64,000 nt of DNA from Aphodosoma sp045126975 (GCA_045126975.1 JBGVPL010000001.1:1-64000); one strand, 5' to 3'; positions 52,920 to 60,878 are shown, numbered from the stretch's first letter. The notes: generated by a model not told the origin, from the sequence alone. Made by a program: numbers and translations.

Positions 52920-53264
52920 ATGATGAATCATTATGAAACAGCTTTCATTTTGACTCCCGTTTTGTCTGACGTTCAGATGAAGGAAGCTGTAGAAAAATTC
53001 AAAGGTTTCTTGGTAGCTAATGGCGCAGAAATCGAAAATGAGGAGTTGTGGGGTTTGAAAAAATTGGCTTACCCTATCCAAAAGAAATCAACAGGTTTCT
53101 ATTCACTTCTTCAATTCAAAGCAGAACCATCAATGGTTGCTAAACTTGAATTGCAATTCCGTCGTGATGAGCGCGTACTCCGTTTCTTGACATTCCGTCT
53201 TGATAAATACGCTCTCGAATATGCTAACAAACGTATTAACAAAGCTAAACAAGAGGAGAAATAA
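52920..53264 (+). CDS. rpsF: 30S ribosomal protein S6
   Basis: A 114-residue platform protein with MNHYETAFILTPVLSDVQMK and YPIQKKSTGFYSLLQF, standard for bS6. It forms a heterodimer with S18, encoded 3 bases downstream. ATG 52920 and 52923 are both possible starts. The C-terminal Lys/Glu tail is short. Confidence 0.96.
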   Translation: MMNHYETAFILTPVLSDVQMKEAVEKFKGFLVANGAEIENEELWGLKKLAYPIQKKSTGFYSLLQFKAEPSMVAKLELQFRRDERVLRFLTFRLDKYALEYANKRINKAKQEEK

Positions 53265-53267
53265 TTT

Positions 53268-53534
53268 ATGGCAGCAAATCAAGAAGTACGTTATTTGACT
53301 CCTGTTGCAGTCGATAACACAAAGAAAAAATATTGCCGTTTCAAAAGAATGGGCATTAAATATGTAGACTACAAAGACCCTGAATTCTTGAAAAAATTCT
53401 TGAACGAGCAAGGTAAAATCCTTCCACGTCGTATCACTGGTACTTCGTTGAAATTCCAACGCAAAGTTGCGCAAGCTGTTAAACGTGCTCGCCACCTCGC
53501 TTTGCTCCCTTATGTAACTGATATGTTGAAATAA
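53268..53534 (+). CDS. rpsR: 30S ribosomal protein S18
   Basis: An 88-residue protein with the family-typical VDYKDPEFLKKFLNEQGKIL and the GTSLKFQRKVAQAVKRARHL segment that binds 16S rRNA. It is between rpsF and rplI. The length is usual for Bacteroidetes. Confidence 0.96.
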   Translation: MAANQEVRYLTPVAVDNTKKKYCRFKRMGIKYVDYKDPEFLKKFLNEQGKILPRRITGTSLKFQRKVAQAVKRARHLALLPYVTDMLK

Positions 53535-53553
53535 TAAAACTGGAGGAATATAT

Positions 53554-54009
53554 ATGGAACTTATTTTGAAAGAAGACGTAGCTAACTTGGGCTACAAAGA
53601 CGATATCGTAAACGTAAAACGTGGTTACGGTCGTAACTACCTTATTCCTACAGGTAAAGCAGTAATCGCTACTGAATCAGCTCGTAAAGTGTTGGCTGAA
53701 AATCTTCGTCAACGTGCTCACAAATTGGCTCAAATCAAAGCTGATGCTGAAGCTATGGCTGAAAAAATCAACGGTCTCGAAATCACTATCGTTACTAAAA
53801 CTTCTGCTACTGGTACTATCTTTGGTGCTGTTAACAGCATTCAAGTGGCTGAAGAATTGGCTAAACTTGGTCACGAAATCGACCGTAAAACTATCGTTAT
53901 CAAAGACGCTATCAAAGAAGTTGGTACTTACAACGCTGTAGTTAAACTTCACAAAGAAGTTGCTGCTACAATCACTTTGAACGTAGTTGCTGAAGCTGCT
54001 GCTGAGTAA
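53554..54009 (+). CDS. rplI: 50S ribosomal protein L9
   Basis: 151 residues with the N-terminal domain MELILKEDVANLGYKDDIVN, NLIPTGKA-type segment (YGRNYLIPTGKAVIATE), a long connecting helix and a C-terminal domain (IFGAVNSIQVAEELAKLGHE). Its start has a clear TGGAGGA Shine-Dalgarno at 53541-53547. Last gene of the operon. Confidence 0.96.
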   Translation: MELILKEDVANLGYKDDIVNVKRGYGRNYLIPTGKAVIATESARKVLAENLRQRAHKLAQIKADAEAMAEKINGLEITIVTKTSATGTIFGAVNSIQVAEELAKLGHEIDRKTIVIKDAIKEVGTYNAVVKLHKEVAATITLNVVAEAAAE

Positions 54010-54035
54010 TTATTTACTTATAACGTATAATATAG

Positions 54036-54073
54036 AAAAATCCGTTATCATTTGTGGTAACGGATTTTTTTTT
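54036..54073 (+). terminator. Terminator after rplI
   Basis: A 15-bp stem (54036-54050 with 54055-54069, one T-G pair), loop TTTG, followed by a T run. Confidence 0.93.
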
Positions 54074-54374
54074 GTGCTGAAGGTGGGTTTGTGGTGTGGT
54101 TGAGGCTTGTTTTGTGGTGTTGTGTGGGTGGATGTAATTGGTTGGAGGGGTGTGTTAGATTGGTGTTTTTATAGGGAAAAGTTGGAAAATGAGAAAAATT
54201 TGGGTTGAGTAGGGTGGTTTTTTGGTGATATTTTGGGGTGAAATGGGGCGAAAAATGTGTTGTATGACATAAAAATGATGGTAAACTGAAAATTTTTCTC
54301 TTTGATTATTAGGTGGTTGGCAGTTTTTAGTGAAAAAATATTGAAAAATATTTTGTGGGTAAGGAAAAATGTTG
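54070..54374. other. G/T-rich non-coding stretch
   Basis: Between the rplI terminator and the tRNA-Arg promoter there is no gene. The + strand is markedly G+T-rich from about 54070 to 54260, with many TGGTG and GGTGG words and almost no C. Confidence 0.6.
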
Positions 54375-54382
54375 TAACTTTG
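54352..54382 (+). promoter_or_regulatory. Promoter of tRNA-Arg
   Basis: TTTG at 54352-54355 and TAACTTTG at 54375-54382, spacer 19, 21 bases before the tRNA. Confidence 0.85.
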
Positions 54383-54403
54383 CAACCGCAAAAGAGAAAC
54401 AAC

Positions 54404-54477
54404 GGCTCCATAGCTCAACTGAATAGAGCATCGCACTACGGATGCGAAGGTTACAGGTTTGAATCCTGTTGGAGTCA
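54404..54477 (+). tRNA. tRNA-Arg (anticodon ACG)
   Basis: A 74-base cloverleaf: acceptor GGCTCCA (54404-54410) with TGGAGTC (54470-54476, one G-T pair), anticodon ACG at 54438-54440 in stem TCGCA/TGCGA, and discriminator A. The wobble A34 should be converted to inosine by TadA. Position 19 is A (54422) instead of G, and position 56 in the T loop (TTTGAAT) is T (54460) instead of C. The usual G19-C56 tertiary pair is thus replaced by A19-U56. Confidence 0.95.
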
Positions 54478-54484
54478 CAAAAGT

Positions 54485-54515
54485 AGAGACGCAATATTTT
54501 GTGTCTCTTTTTTTT
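54485..54515 (+). terminator. Terminator after tRNA-Arg
   Basis: AGAGACGCAA (54485-54494) pairs with TTGTGTCTCT (54499-54508, one G-T pair), followed by a T run. Confidence 0.88.
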
Positions 54516-54632
54516 GTCTTTTTTTTGTGGGTATTATGGTTAGTTCGATTCGTTTGACCTGTCCGACTTGTCTGATAAGTCCAACAGTTGACTTTCGACT
54601 ATTGACTTTTTTTGAAAAAATAGTGATAAATG
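54516..54632. other. Non-coding gap before the rplM promoter
   Basis: No gene is seen. It contains short related words (GACCTGTCCGACTTGTCTGA, then GTTGACTTTCGACTATTGAC). Confidence 0.5.
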
Positions 54633-54664
54633 TTTGGCTGTTTGGAAATAATGTCGTATCTTTG
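54633..54664 (+). promoter_or_regulatory. Promoter of rplM-rpsI
   Basis: TTTG at 54633-54636 and TATCTTTG at 54657-54664, spacer 20. The leader is about 130 bases. Confidence 0.8.
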
Positions 54665-54699
54665 CAGTCCGAAATATTATCCATGCCGTATAGGCGAAA

Positions 54700-54769
54700 A
54701 ATTTCAGGAAGTTAATTGTGTTTGAGTGAATTAGCCCGCTCCTACATAGCCCGAATCCTGATAGAAATT
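54700..54769 (+). promoter_or_regulatory. Structured rplM leader
   Basis: AATTT/CAGGA (54700-54709) can pair with TCCTG/AAATT (54756-54760, 54765-54769) around an ATAG bulge. Inside, TAATT (54713-54717) pairs with AATTA (54729-54733), and TAGCCCG occurs twice (54732-54738, 54747-54753). It is a candidate autoregulatory leader for L13, unproven. Confidence 0.45.
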
Positions 54770-54799
54770 ATTTAATTATCATTTAAAACTTAATTAATT

Positions 54800-55255
54800 G
54801 TGGATACTTTAAGCTTTAAAACACTCTCAGTAAACAAAGCTACTGCACAAAAAGAGTGGATCCTTATCGATGCAACAGACCTCGTATTGGGTCGTATGGC
54901 ATCAAAAGTTGCGAAACTTCTTCGTGGTAAATACAAACCAAGTTTCACTCCTCACGTAGATTGTGGTGACAACGTAATCATCATCAACGCTGAAAAAGTG
55001 AAATTGACTGGTAACAAATGGAATGACCGTGTTTATCTTTCACACACAGGTTACCCAGGTGGTCAACGTGAAATTACTCCTGCTCAATTGATGGCTAAGA
55101 GCCCTGAAAAACTTATCAAAAAAGTTGTAAAAGGTATGCTCCCTAAAAACATCCTTGCAGGCGCTTTGCTTGACAATCTTTATGTATATGCAGGTTCTGA
55201 ACACCCACACGCTGCTCAACAACCAAAACAAATCGATTTAAACCTTATTAAATAA
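54800..55255 (+). CDS. rplM: 50S ribosomal protein L13
   Basis: A 151-residue protein with the uL13 core EWILIDATDLVLGRMASKVA and HTGYPGGQRE, ending QPKQIDLNLIK. The start is a GTG at 54800: the N-terminus MDTLSFKTLSVNKATAQKEW matches Bacteroidales L13 proteins, and no ATG is available upstream. It is first of the L13-S9 pair. Confidence 0.95.
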   Translation: MDTLSFKTLSVNKATAQKEWILIDATDLVLGRMASKVAKLLRGKYKPSFTPHVDCGDNVIIINAEKVKLTGNKWNDRVYLSHTGYPGGQREITPAQLMAKSPEKLIKKVVKGMLPKNILAGALLDNLYVYAGSEHPHAAQQPKQIDLNLIK

Positions 55256-55263
55256 TAGAAGAA

Positions 55264-55650
55264 ATGGAAGTAATCAACGCTATCGGTAGAAGAAAAGCTG
55301 CAATCGCACGCGTTTTCGTAAAAGAAGGTAAAGGCGACATCACTATCAACGGTCGTGAACTTGCTAATTATTTCCCTTCTTCAATGCTTCAATTCGTAGT
55401 TAACCAACCTCTTAACGTAGTTAACGCTCTTGGTAAATACGATATCAAAGTAAACCTTAAAGGTGGTGGTTTCAACGGTCAAGCTGAGGCTCTTCGTCTT
55501 GGTATCGCTCGCGCTCTTGTAAAAATCAATGCTGAAGACAAACACGCTCTTAAAGCTGCTGGATTCCTTACTCGTGACGCTCGCGTTGTTGAACGTAAAA
55601 AACCAGGTCAACCAAAAGCTCGTAAACGTTTCCAATTCTCAAAACGTTAA
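55264..55650 (+). CDS. rpsI: 30S ribosomal protein S9
   Basis: 128 residues with GRRKAAIARVFVKEGKGDIT and the conserved C-terminal tail GQPKARKRFQFSKR, which reaches the P-site tRNA. It starts 8 bases after rplM. rpsB follows after 215 bases without a clear terminator or promoter. Confidence 0.97.
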   Translation: MEVINAIGRRKAAIARVFVKEGKGDITINGRELANYFPSSMLQFVVNQPLNVVNALGKYDIKVNLKGGGFNGQAEALRLGIARALVKINAEDKHALKAAGFLTRDARVVERKKPGQPKARKRFQFSKR

Positions 55651-55722
55651 TCTTTTTGGACGACTATTATTCTGCTACAGCATGAGATGGTTGAGGTTGT
55701 GTTTAATGCCGCGAGGTTTCCT

Positions 55723-55747
55723 AAACTCTCAACTCTCAACTCTCAAC
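55723..55747 (+). repeat. CAACTCT heptads in the rpsI-rpsB gap
   Basis: AAACTCT, CAACTCT, CAACTCT and a partial CAACT, the same heptad family as 17231-17293 and 23553-23584. Confidence 0.8.
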
Positions 55748-55768
55748 TGAGAATATGTTTAGTATCTA

Positions 55769-55812
55769 AATCATTTAGACTCAATGCTCCGTCATTGACT
55801 ACTTGAATGATT
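55769..55812 (+). promoter_or_regulatory. Nested hairpin in the rpsB leader
   Basis: AATCATT (55769-55775) pairs with AATGATT (55806-55812). Inside it, TCAATG (55781-55786) pairs with CATTGA (55793-55798) around the loop CTCCGT. No T run follows, so it is a structured leader rather than a terminator. It is 53 bases before the rpsB ATG. Confidence 0.5.
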
Positions 55813-55865
55813 GCTTAAACAAAAAAAAGTAAAAAGAAAGTAAACTATTAAAAAAACAAACAATT

Positions 55866-56666
55866 ATGTCTGTACAATTTCAAGAACTTCTTGATGCAGG
55901 TGCACACTTTGGTCACCTCCGCCGTAAATGGAACCCAGCAATGGCTCCATATATCTTCATGGAACGCAATGACATCCACATCATTGACCTCCACAAAACT
56001 GTAGCTAAAATCGACGAAGCTGCTGCAGCAATGAAACAAATTGCTAAATCTGGCAAACGCGTTCTTTTCGTAGCTACTAAAAAACAAGCTAAACAAGTTG
56101 TAGCTGATCTTGCAACAGAAGCTGGCATGCCTTACATCACTGAACGTTGGGCTGGTGGTATGTTGACAAACTTCCCTACAATTCGTAAAGCTATCAAAAA
56201 AATGGGTGCTATCGATAAAATGGCTAATGATGGTACTTTTGATGCTCTTTCAAAACGCGAAAAACTCCAAATCACTCGTCAACGCGCTAAACTCGAAAAG
56301 AACCTTGGTTCTATCGCTGACCTTAGCCGTCTCCCAGCTGCAATCTTTGTAGTTGACGTTATGAAAGAACACATCGCTGTTGCTGAAGCTCAACGTCTTG
56401 GTATTCCAGTATTTGGTATCGTAGATACTAACTCTAACCCTAACGGTATCGATTTCGTTATCCCTGCTAACGACGACGCTACAAAAGCTATCGAAGTAAT
56501 CGTTGCTGAAATGGTTAAAGCTCTTAAAGAAGGCGCTCAAGAACGCAAAATCGAACGCGCTGAAGAAGAAGGTGCTGAACAACCAGAAGTAAAAGAAAAA
56601 CGCACACGCGCTAAAAAAGGTGCTAAAGCTGAAAAAGCAGAAGCTCCAGCTGAAGACAAAGAATAA
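55866..56666 (+). CDS. rpsB: 30S ribosomal protein S2
   Basis: 266 residues with the N-terminal FQELLDAGAHFGHLRRKWNP and FGIVDTNSNPNGIDFVIPAN, standard uS2. The C-terminus after about residue 222 is an added charged tail (ERKIERAEEEGAEQPEVKEK and on, Lys/Glu/Ala-rich), common in Bacteroidetes. It pairs with tsf downstream, the usual rpsB-tsf order. Confidence 0.97.
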   Translation: MSVQFQELLDAGAHFGHLRRKWNPAMAPYIFMERNDIHIIDLHKTVAKIDEAAAAMKQIAKSGKRVLFVATKKQAKQVVADLATEAGMPYITERWAGGMLTNFPTIRKAIKKMGAIDKMANDGTFDALSKREKLQITRQRAKLEKNLGSIADLSRLPAAIFVVDVMKEHIAVAEAQRLGIPVFGIVDTNSNPNGIDFVIPANDDATKAIEVIVAEMVKALKEGAQERKIERAEEEGAEQPEVKEKRTRAKKGAKAEKAEAPAEDKE

Positions 56667-56873
56667 TATTTCTTTAGAGTAGAAAGTCGTAAGTCGTTGG
56701 TCGTAAGACTTTAGATGCTACGAATTGTTCAATGCCGAAAGGTCTTGCTACTTATATCTTGCTACTTGCTACTAATAATATAAAGCGTTATAGATTCTCA
56801 GCTCCAAGCCGTGATTCTCTAACGCTTTTTATAAAATTGAACTAATTTATAAACTCTTAAATACTTTACTACT
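56667..56873 (+). other. rpsB-tsf spacer with repeat words and a hairpin
   Basis: GTCGTAAGTCGTTGGTCGTA words (56690-56709) and CTTGCTACTTGCTACTAATA words (56744-56780) are followed by a hairpin. AAAGCGTTA (56782-56790) pairs with TAACGCTTT (56820-56828), followed by TT, with a 29-base internal region. The hairpin could attenuate transcription into tsf. Confidence 0.55.
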
Positions 56874-57692
56874 ATGGCAGTAACAATGGCGGAAATTTCT
56901 AAACTCCGCACTATGACAGGCGCAGGTATGATGGACTGTAAAAACGCCCTCACCGAAGCTAATGGCGACATGGAACAAGCTATCGAACTTATCCGTAAAC
57001 GTGGTCAAGCTATCGCAGCTAAACGTAGCGACCGTGAAGCATCTGAAGGTTGCGTTCTCGCTGGCGTTAAAGATGGTTTCGCAGCTATCGTAGCTTTGAA
57101 ATGTGAAACTGACTTCGTTGCTAAAAACGCTGATTTCATTGCTCTTACTCAACTTATCCTCGATACTACTCTTGCTAACAAACCAGCTAACCTCGAAGCA
57201 CTTAACGCTATCGCTATCGAAGGTCGTACAATCGCTGAACTCGTAACTGACCGTTCAGGTGTTACTGGTGAAAAAATGGAAATCGGTTACTACGAATTCG
57301 TTGAAGGCGCAACTGTAGTTGAATACATCCACCCAGGTAACAAACTCGCTACTATCGTTGCTTTCGCTGAAGCTGGTGTTGACCACCAAGTAGGTCGCGA
57401 CGTAGCTATGCAAGCTGCAGCTATGAACCCAGTTGCTCTTAACCGTGACTCTGTTCCTGCTGACGTTATCGCTAAAGAATTGGAAATTGGTCGTGAAAAA
57501 GCTCGCGAAGAAGGTAAACCAGAAGCTATTCTTGATAGAATTGCTCAAGGTCGTTTGGATAAATTCTTCAAAGAATCTACACTTGTAGAACAAGAGTTCA
57601 TCAAAGACAACAAAATGACTGTAGGTGCTTACGCTAAAGCAAACAACGCTACTCCAACAGCATTCAAACGCGTAACTCTTAACCAAGACTAA
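56874..57692 (+). CDS. tsf: Elongation factor Ts
   Basis: A 272-residue nucleotide-exchange factor for EF-Tu. It has an N-terminal UBA-like domain (EISKLRTMTGAGMMDCKNAL), the core segment KCETDFVAKNADF that contacts EF-Tu, and an MQAAAMNPVALNRDSVPADV stretch, ending TPTAFKRVTLNQD. The length is standard. It is followed by a strong terminator. Confidence 0.97.
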   Translation: MAVTMAEISKLRTMTGAGMMDCKNALTEANGDMEQAIELIRKRGQAIAAKRSDREASEGCVLAGVKDGFAAIVALKCETDFVAKNADFIALTQLILDTTLANKPANLEALNAIAIEGRTIAELVTDRSGVTGEKMEIGYYEFVEGATVVEYIHPGNKLATIVAFAEAGVDHQVGRDVAMQAAAMNPVALNRDSVPADVIAKELEIGREKAREEGKPEAILDRIAQGRLDKFFKESTLVEQEFIKDNKMTVGAYAKANNATPTAFKRVTLNQD

Positions 57693-57721
57693 TCTATTGA
57701 ACTAATATAGTTTAATATTAT

Positions 57722-57759
57722 AAAAAAGCTGTATCACTTGATTGTGGTACAGCTTTTTT
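57722..57759 (+). terminator. Terminator after tsf
   Basis: A 16-bp stem (57722-57737 with 57744-57759, one T-G pair) with an A6/T6 outer end and loop TTGATT. Confidence 0.93.
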
Positions 57760-58029
57760 GCTTTTGGGGGTCGTGGTGTCAAATTATAAAAATATTATTC
57801 CTGAAAAAATAGACACATTTGAATTTTCAAACTTTCAAATTTTCAAACTTTTGAAATTATTTTGCCTGCCAATACACAATGAGAGTGGGTATAAATTTTG
57901 GCGGTTTTCTTGCTTGCAGTTTGCTTGCACCTTACCGTTGGGTTCGGTTCTAGAATACACATTGTGAGTGTGTATTGGACCTCTCCAACTTCGCAACTTC
58001 GTAAGTTCGCAAATTGTATTTTTTTGTTT
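57760..58029. other. Non-coding gap left of the LRR/nuclease cassette
   Basis: No gene. It contains TTCAAACTTTCAAATTTTCA words (57825-57850) and the direct-repeat copy 57896-57929 (see 61469-61512). A palindrome pairs AATACACA (57954-57961) with TGTGTATT (57969-57976). Short CAACTTCGCAACTTCG words lie near 57989-58004. Confidence 0.55.
57896..57929 (+). repeat. Left imperfect direct repeat flanking the cassette
   Basis: TTTTGGCGGTTTTCTT followed by GCTTGCAGTTTGCTTG. The right copy at 61469-61512 has TTTTGGCAGTTTTCTT, then 11 extra bases, then GCTTGAAGTTTGCTTG. Confidence 0.6.
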
Positions 58030-59775
58030 TTATTGTTCGGTTGTCTCGATAGGTGTATATTTAGCAATTGTTTTCCAAATTTTCGTGCGTTTGTATTTAT
58101 TTAGACTCTCTTTGGGTACTTTAATTTCTTTTATATCGAATGAGTCAGGTTCTATGATTGGTGGTTTGGAATTTAGGATTGTGATGGATTTCAGTGAAGA
58201 ACAATTTGTAAATGCGTCTTTGTTTATATAATTCACTGATTCTGGAATGATAATTTCTTTGATTGATGAACATCCATGGAATGCATATTTACCTATTTTA
58301 GTTACTTGCTTAGGAATAGTTATTGATTTTAAAGCCTCGCAACCCATAAAAGCCCAATCCATAATTTTGTTAATAGTATTAGGCAAAACAACTGCTTCAA
58401 GAGATGTACACCCTGCAAATAGGCTATCATTAATTGTTGTTACACCATCGGGTATGCAAATAGATTTTAATGACACACAATAATCAAAAGCATGACTTTC
58501 AATATCAATTAAATTATCAGAAAGGATAATGTTGGCTAGTTTTATGCAAGTGCTAAATGCAGCATCTTCAATGCATTTGACACTATTTGGTATTATTATA
58601 GAAGTGAGAGAAGTACATCTTTCAAATGCATAGAAACATATTTCTTCTACAGTATCGGGTATTGTAATTGTTTTGAGAGACGAACAATTTCGGAATATTT
58701 CACCCTCAATCCTATTTATTTTTTCTGGTAGTTTAACTGATGTAAGCGAAGTACAATTTTCAAAGGCTCCTTTATAAAGATGGGTTACACTATTAGGAAT
58801 TGATATAGACTGAAGTGAAGAACAATCTAAAAACGCATAATAACCAACTATTTCTAAACTATCAGGAAGAGTAATCGTTTTTAAGTTCTTACACTGATAG
58901 AACGCGTAATCGCAAATACAAGTTGTACCTTCTTTTATATCAATATGAAAATCAATAGGCATTTCACCTTTGTATTTATAAAAACAATTATTTATATAAA
59001 TAGGTCCGTCTTGCTGATCATCCAACCATTGAGTACCATCAAAAACATTGCCATCTAAAGATGTTACGCTTTTAGGAATTGTAATATTTTTAAGAGATTT
59101 ACAGTCTATGAATGCTTCATATTCTATATTAGTAACACCTTCAGGAATAACGATGCTTGTTAATGAAACACATTCAGCAAACGCTGATTCAGCTATGCAA
59201 ATTATGCTATCAGGAAGCGTAATATCAGTAAGAGATGAACAATTACCAAATGTATAATCTTGAATTATAGTCACTTTGCTTGGTATATTGATTGATGAAA
59301 GTGCAGTACAATTAGCAAATGCGTAATCATCTATAGTGACAATACTATTCGGTAATACAATTGAGCGAAGCGACGAACATCCCTCAAAAGCCGAACTCTC
59401 AATCTCTTTAACACCATTAGGAATTATAATTGATTCAAGCGAAGTACAACCTTTGAATGTCTCAAACTGAATAGTTTTGATTTTTTTAGGTAGCACTATT
59501 GATTTAAGTGACTCGCAATTGGCAAATGCACACATTGTGATTTCTTTTATGTAATCAGGAATTACAATAGTTTCAAGCAACTTGCAATATGAAAAAGCAT
59601 AAATACCAATTTTAGTAACTTTGTACTCTACACCTTCATAGATTACTTTTTCTGGAATGTTTATTTCTGTAGACTTACAACAATAGTCAGCATTGACTAT
59701 CGTAGCAGTCTTATGCCTATTATTGAATATATAACAGATATTATCAATCAAAATTTCTTTCTTTATTTTTTTCAT
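58030..59775 (-). CDS. LRR_5 (BspA-like) leucine-rich repeat protein without signal peptide
   Basis: A 581-residue protein made almost wholly of about twenty 23-residue repeats of the form AFxxCxSLxxIxIPxxVxxI, starting near residue 45. One break occurs near 250-290 (FDGTQWLDDQQDGPIYINNC). The N-terminus (MKKIKKEILIDNICYIFNNR) has no hydrophobic core and there is no sorting tail, so it is probably cytoplasmic, unlike surface BspA. It begins 14 bases after the stop of the upstream nuclease-like gene on the same strand, so the two are likely one operon. A ligand-sensing role is inferred, not shown. Confidence 0.85.
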   Translation of the reverse strand: MKKIKKEILIDNICYIFNNRHKTATIVNADYCCKSTEINIPEKVIYEGVEYKVTKIGIYAFSYCKLLETIVIPDYIKEITMCAFANCESLKSIVLPKKIKTIQFETFKGCTSLESIIIPNGVKEIESSAFEGCSSLRSIVLPNSIVTIDDYAFANCTALSSINIPSKVTIIQDYTFGNCSSLTDITLPDSIICIAESAFAECVSLTSIVIPEGVTNIEYEAFIDCKSLKNITIPKSVTSLDGNVFDGTQWLDDQQDGPIYINNCFYKYKGEMPIDFHIDIKEGTTCICDYAFYQCKNLKTITLPDSLEIVGYYAFLDCSSLQSISIPNSVTHLYKGAFENCTSLTSVKLPEKINRIEGEIFRNCSSLKTITIPDTVEEICFYAFERCTSLTSIIIPNSVKCIEDAAFSTCIKLANIILSDNLIDIESHAFDYCVSLKSICIPDGVTTINDSLFAGCTSLEAVVLPNTINKIMDWAFMGCEALKSITIPKQVTKIGKYAFHGCSSIKEIIIPESVNYINKDAFTNCSSLKSITILNSKPPIIEPDSFDIKEIKVPKESLNKYKRTKIWKTIAKYTPIETTEQ

Positions 59776-59789
59776 AGGGTAGAGGGATG

Positions 59790-60782
59790 TTATAAATATC
59801 GTTCAACAAGGTAATCTCTATAATCTTTATGTTCATTCTTATAATTTTCGTCTAAGTAAGAAATAACCTTTTGGTAGGTGATATGGCGGAAATCAATTCC
59901 ATCAGCTTTTGCAATTGAAGCAAAAGCTTCTATTTCTTCTTGGTGTTCTTTTGCTTCTTCTGAATTTGGCACATCATACCATAAGTACAATAAAATGATT
60001 TCTTTGTTTTTTAGTATTTCTTTGTCGTCGTCGGTTCTTAGTCCGAGTATATGTTTAATAAGTTGTGCTGCATCTAAACGCTTAGTTTTTCTCAATACTT
60101 CTATTGATTCTTTTATTTCACAATTTTCAATTTGATAATTCTGGGCATGTATAGCATTTGCTAATTTTTCTATGTGTGGTATTTCTTTCCATAATGACTC
60201 TTTTTTAATATATGAATCTTGCATTTCAGAATTTTTATTACTTCCATCGATATATGGTTCTGTAAATTTTGATTCTATGGCAATAATCTGATCTTCAAAC
60301 TCTATCATTACATCTAAATTTGGGGTTCCAAATTTTACTTTTTTTATTATTTCGCCGTCCTTGTATTTTATTTGGAGTTTTTCTTCAAATTTTATTATTT
60401 TAACATCTCCCACTTTATCATTATCATTTACAAGTCCTAATGCTATCAAAAGAGGAGTTCTATTCATTTCCTGATTTTGCCAATATTGAAAAAGATTAAC
60501 TACTAATGCAGAAGAAGAATGAAGTGCAGACATTTTAGGTCTATGGGTAATTGTTTTTGTTTCGCTACCTCCTCCTTTATTGTAAGCATTAATATTTTCA
60601 GGTCTTAACCCTTTTGTTTTATTATCAATTGGGAATAGATTATCTTCAATTGTTTCTAAATAATTTTTATCTTCACACTCTTCACCATCAATAATCTTAC
60701 CACTAACAAGTGTTTTGTCTTCTGCCCATTTTTGTTGTTTATCTAGAATTAAATACATAGCTGTTGTTTCTTTTTTTGCCAT
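59790..60782 (-). CDS. Putative PD-(D/E)XK restriction-endonuclease-like protein
   Basis: A 330-residue cytoplasmic protein. Residues about 150-176 contain a nuclease-like core: the acidic residue in TPNLDVMIEFEDQ, then IIAIESKFTEPY, with the spacing D-x(n)-E-x-K. A conserved-looking segment SALHSSSALVVNLFQYWQ lies near 84-101. It resembles the PGN_0703 family of putative restriction endonucleases. No methyltransferase gene is near, so a classical restriction-modification pair is not present in the window. It is first of a two-gene operon with the LRR protein and has a consensus promoter. Confidence 0.6.
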   Translation of the reverse strand: MAKKETTAMYLILDKQQKWAEDKTLVSGKIIDGEECEDKNYLETIEDNLFPIDNKTKGLRPENINAYNKGGGSETKTITHRPKMSALHSSSALVVNLFQYWQNQEMNRTPLLIALGLVNDNDKVGDVKIIKFEEKLQIKYKDGEIIKKVKFGTPNLDVMIEFEDQIIAIESKFTEPYIDGSNKNSEMQDSYIKKESLWKEIPHIEKLANAIHAQNYQIENCEIKESIEVLRKTKRLDAAQLIKHILGLRTDDDKEILKNKEIILLYLWYDVPNSEEAKEHQEEIEAFASIAKADGIDFRHITYQKVISYLDENYKNEHKDYRDYLVERYL

Positions 60783-60819
60783 AACTTTTACATTTTAAGG
60801 TTAATACTAAATTTTAACG

Positions 60820-60850
60820 CAAAGGTAATCTTTTTTATTTATTTGTCAAA
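60820..60850 (-). promoter_or_regulatory. Promoter of the nuclease/LRR operon
   Basis: On the minus strand, TTTG (60850-60847) and TACCTTTG (60827-60820), spacer 19, exact consensus, 38 bases before the ATG. Confidence 0.85.
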
Positions 60851-60878
60851 CTTTTTTGGGTTATTTGAGAGTGAGTTT

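Noticed and set aside
54070..54374. Replication origin
   Set aside because: No DnaA-box clusters or dnaA/dnaN neighbours were seen; the skewed composition alone is not evidence.
58030..59775. Surface-exposed BspA adhesin
   Set aside because: No signal peptide or sorting domain is present, so a cytosolic protein fits better.
59790..60782. Classical restriction-modification system
   Set aside because: No methyltransferase or specificity gene lies nearby; only a nuclease-like gene is seen.
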